DNA from: a virus
Strand: one strand, 5' to 3'
Virus record (IMG/VR): IMGVR_UViG_3300035661_000169
Coordinates: 1-37,533 of that record
Length of the DNA stretch: 37,533 nt
Under the pieces are notes generated by a model that saw only the letters and a program-made list of their open reading frames with translations, was not told the origin of the DNA and did not search any database. The position numbers and the translations under genes were made by a program. The first letter of the stretch is position 1; the number at the start of each line of letters is the position of its first letter. Shown in pieces: positions 36,065-37,533 of the stretch.

Positions 36065-37462
36065 ATGCCACTAGACGCATCCATCATCCAAGGCATCAAG
36101 CCGTTTCAGGTCCAGCCGCAATCCAACATGCTCATGCAACTCATGCAGTTGCAAGGCGCGCAGCGGCAGAACGAGCTTGGCGCGTTGCAGGCCGACGAGA
36201 CGCGGCAAGGCTTGGCGGAAAAGGCGGGGCTTCGCAGCTACTTGCAAGCCAACCCGAACCTTGACAGCCCAGAGGGTCAATCGGGTCTGTACCGAGCGGC
36301 TCCGACACAAGCGGGAGGCATTCTCAAAAGCCGCGCCGATATCGCAAGCGCACAGTCCACGACCGCCAAGAACAACGCCGAAGCTGCGAAGATCAATGCC
36401 GAACGCGCGCACACCGCCATCGTGCAGACGTTGCAGACCATGCCGACGCAGTACGACCCGCAAGCGCTGGGCGAGTGGTACAAGCAAGCGCTCTCCAATG
36501 GCGTTCCCGGCGTGACCATGCAGACCGCGCAGGCAGAGTTGCAGAAGATTCCGCAGGATCAGGCTGGCTATGCCCAATGGCGACAGCAGCAACTGATGCG
36601 CGGCGTTGACGCGGCAAAGCAGATTGAAATGGCGATGCCGAAATACGTGGACCTTGGCTCGGCACAAGTGAACACCAACCCGCTCAGCAGCGCAGCGCCA
36701 CTCATAAACACGGTCAGCCCCAACACGGTGGCAAACAACCGCCAGAGCGCGGCCGACGTGGCAACCACTCAGGCGGGAGAAAACCTGCGCGCTGGCGTGC
36801 TTCCGGGCGGCGGCTTGTCGCCCGACATGGAGACAACGGCAAAAGCCATTGCTAAGGGCCAACTTCCGGCCCCGACTGGCATGGCGCTGCTGAACCCGAA
36901 GAATCAGCGCGTGTTGGCTCGGGTCATGGAAATCAACCCTGAGTACGACTCGACCACGGTTGACGCCAAGAAGAAAGCGGCCAAGGACTTCACTACGGGA
37001 AGCCAAGGGAACGCGATGCGGTCGTTCGCGGTGGCCGGGCAACACTTGGACCAACTCGGACAACTTGTCGACGCACTGAACAACGGAAATCTGCAAATCG
37101 CCAACAAGATCGGCAACATGTACGCCGAACAGACCGGAAGCGCGGCGCCTACCAATTTTGACGCGGCAAAGGATGTCGTGTCGAAAGAAGTCGTCAAAGC
37201 CATCGTTGCCGGTGGTGGCGGTGTCTCTGAGCGGCAAGAACTATCCGACCTGATGAGCAAGGCCAAGAGCCCGGCGCAATTGAAGGGCGTGATTCAGCAG
37301 TACCGGAACCTGATGGCGGCCCAGCATGAAGCGCTGCTTCAGCAACGCGACGCAGCCGGTCTGCCTCGTTCGTCGTTGCCCGGCTATGGTCCAAGCGCTG
37401 ACGGCAGTTCATCGCTTCCGCCTGACGTTGCCGCAGCCCTCGCCAAGCACGGAGCCAAGTAA
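36065..37462 (+). CDS. ejection-type internal virion protein
   Basis: 465 residues, mostly Gln/Ala-rich helix (FQVQPQSNMLMQLMQLQGAQ, QAELQKIPQDQAGYAQWRQQ, LDQLGQLVDALNNGN) with DVVSKEVVKAIVAGGGGVSE near the C-terminus, as in phage ejection proteins. It ends in the terminal overlap; its stop overlaps the ATG of the next ejection gene (49-1905 on the circle). Confidence 0.7.
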   Translation: MPLDASIIQGIKPFQVQPQSNMLMQLMQLQGAQRQNELGALQADETRQGLAEKAGLRSYLQANPNLDSPEGQSGLYRAAPTQAGGILKSRADIASAQSTTAKNNAEAAKINAERAHTAIVQTLQTMPTQYDPQALGEWYKQALSNGVPGVTMQTAQAELQKIPQDQAGYAQWRQQQLMRGVDAAKQIEMAMPKYVDLGSAQVNTNPLSSAAPLINTVSPNTVANNRQSAADVATTQAGENLRAGVLPGGGLSPDMETTAKAIAKGQLPAPTGMALLNPKNQRVLARVMEINPEYDSTTVDAKKKAAKDFTTGSQGNAMRSFAVAGQHLDQLGQLVDALNNGNLQIANKIGNMYAEQTGSAAPTNFDAAKDVVSKEVVKAIVAGGGGVSERQELSDLMSKAKSPAQLKGVIQQYRNLMAAQHEALLQQRDAAGLPRSSLPGYGPSADGSSSLPPDVAAALAKHGAK

Positions 37463-37533
37463 TGCCGACCCGCGCCGAGGTCTATCAAGCCATCTTGAAC
37501 GCCGACAAAGCAGGGGACAGCGATTCCGTGCGC
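37462..37533 (+). CDS. 5' end of the 49-1905 ejection gene (overlap copy)
   Basis: The first 24 codons are identical to 49-120 except for one synonymous base (A at 117, G at 37530, both Val codons). This is the same gene read again across the circle join, not a second gene. Confidence 0.9.
   Translation, partial: MPTRAEVYQAILNADKAGDSDSVR

Noticed and set aside
37414-37533. True terminal direct repeat of a linear phage genome
   Set aside because: It is short, sits within two coding sequences and looks like the overlap left when a circular assembly is cut; a packaging-type repeat would need physical ends.

Overview
The window is an almost certainly complete, circularly permuted genome of a tailed phage with a P22-like short-tail (podovirus) virion plan. 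The first 120 bases recur as the last 120 bases (1-120 = 37414-37533, one synonymous mismatch), so the sequence closes into a circle of 37,413 bp. The GC-rich codon use, Shine-Dalgarno starts and types of gene suggest a Gram-negative proteobacterial host, plausibly in the Burkholderiales; the host cannot be fixed from the sequence alone.

Layout. (1) Late operon, + strand, from about 21.36 kb through the circle join to about 4.6 kb: small and large terminase, a small membrane protein, a GNAT-like protein, P22-type portal, scaffold, P22-type coat, neck proteins (gp4-like adaptor, gp10-like stabiliser), two sugar-binding or glycan-active fibre-like proteins placed inside the neck block, three ejection-type proteins, a beta-helix tailspike and a remnant lysis block. 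(2) Early operon, - strand, read from a PL-like promoter at about 17.2 kb down to 4.4 kb: a protein with a 27-bp tandem repeat, small proteins, a PD-(D/E)XK exonuclease, a probable annealing protein, an SbcC/RecN-like ATPase, a DnaQ-like exonuclease and a zinc-ribbon protein; then an array of gene cassettes. (3) Right early operon, + strand, from a PR-like promoter: Cro-like gene, a tRNA(CAT)-like sequence, CII-like regulator, replication protein, small proteins, RusA-like resolvase and a probable Q-type regulator that lies directly before the late promoter and leader terminator.

The main discovery candidate is at 4786-10365. Ten consecutive gene cassettes are each bounded by an integron-type attC site. 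Every site has RYYYAAC- and GTTRRRY-like ends and imperfect inverted arms with the two extrahelical bases of true attC sites: an unpaired C and, six or seven paired bases further on, an unpaired A, always on the same arm. No integron integrase is present, so this is a phage-borne cluster of attC sites lacking an integrase (CALIN-like). It is unusual in two more ways. All cassette ORFs run antiparallel to the attC top strand, which puts them in line with the phage early operon. Several attC loops also carry the start codon (in some also a ribosome-binding site) of their own cassette's ORF, which then reads through the attC arm in one fixed frame (...E-R-G-V...). Cargo includes two beta-class N4/N6 DNA methyltransferases, a C5-cytosine methyltransferase and eight small proteins, consistent with a swappable anti-defence module.

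Other notable points are paired palindromic operators at divergent promoters flanking a probable remnant of a cI-type repressor, an apparently leaderless cro mRNA, no recognisable integrase or endolysin, and a probable deletion scar that joins a truncated lysis gene tail-to-tail with a truncated early gene.
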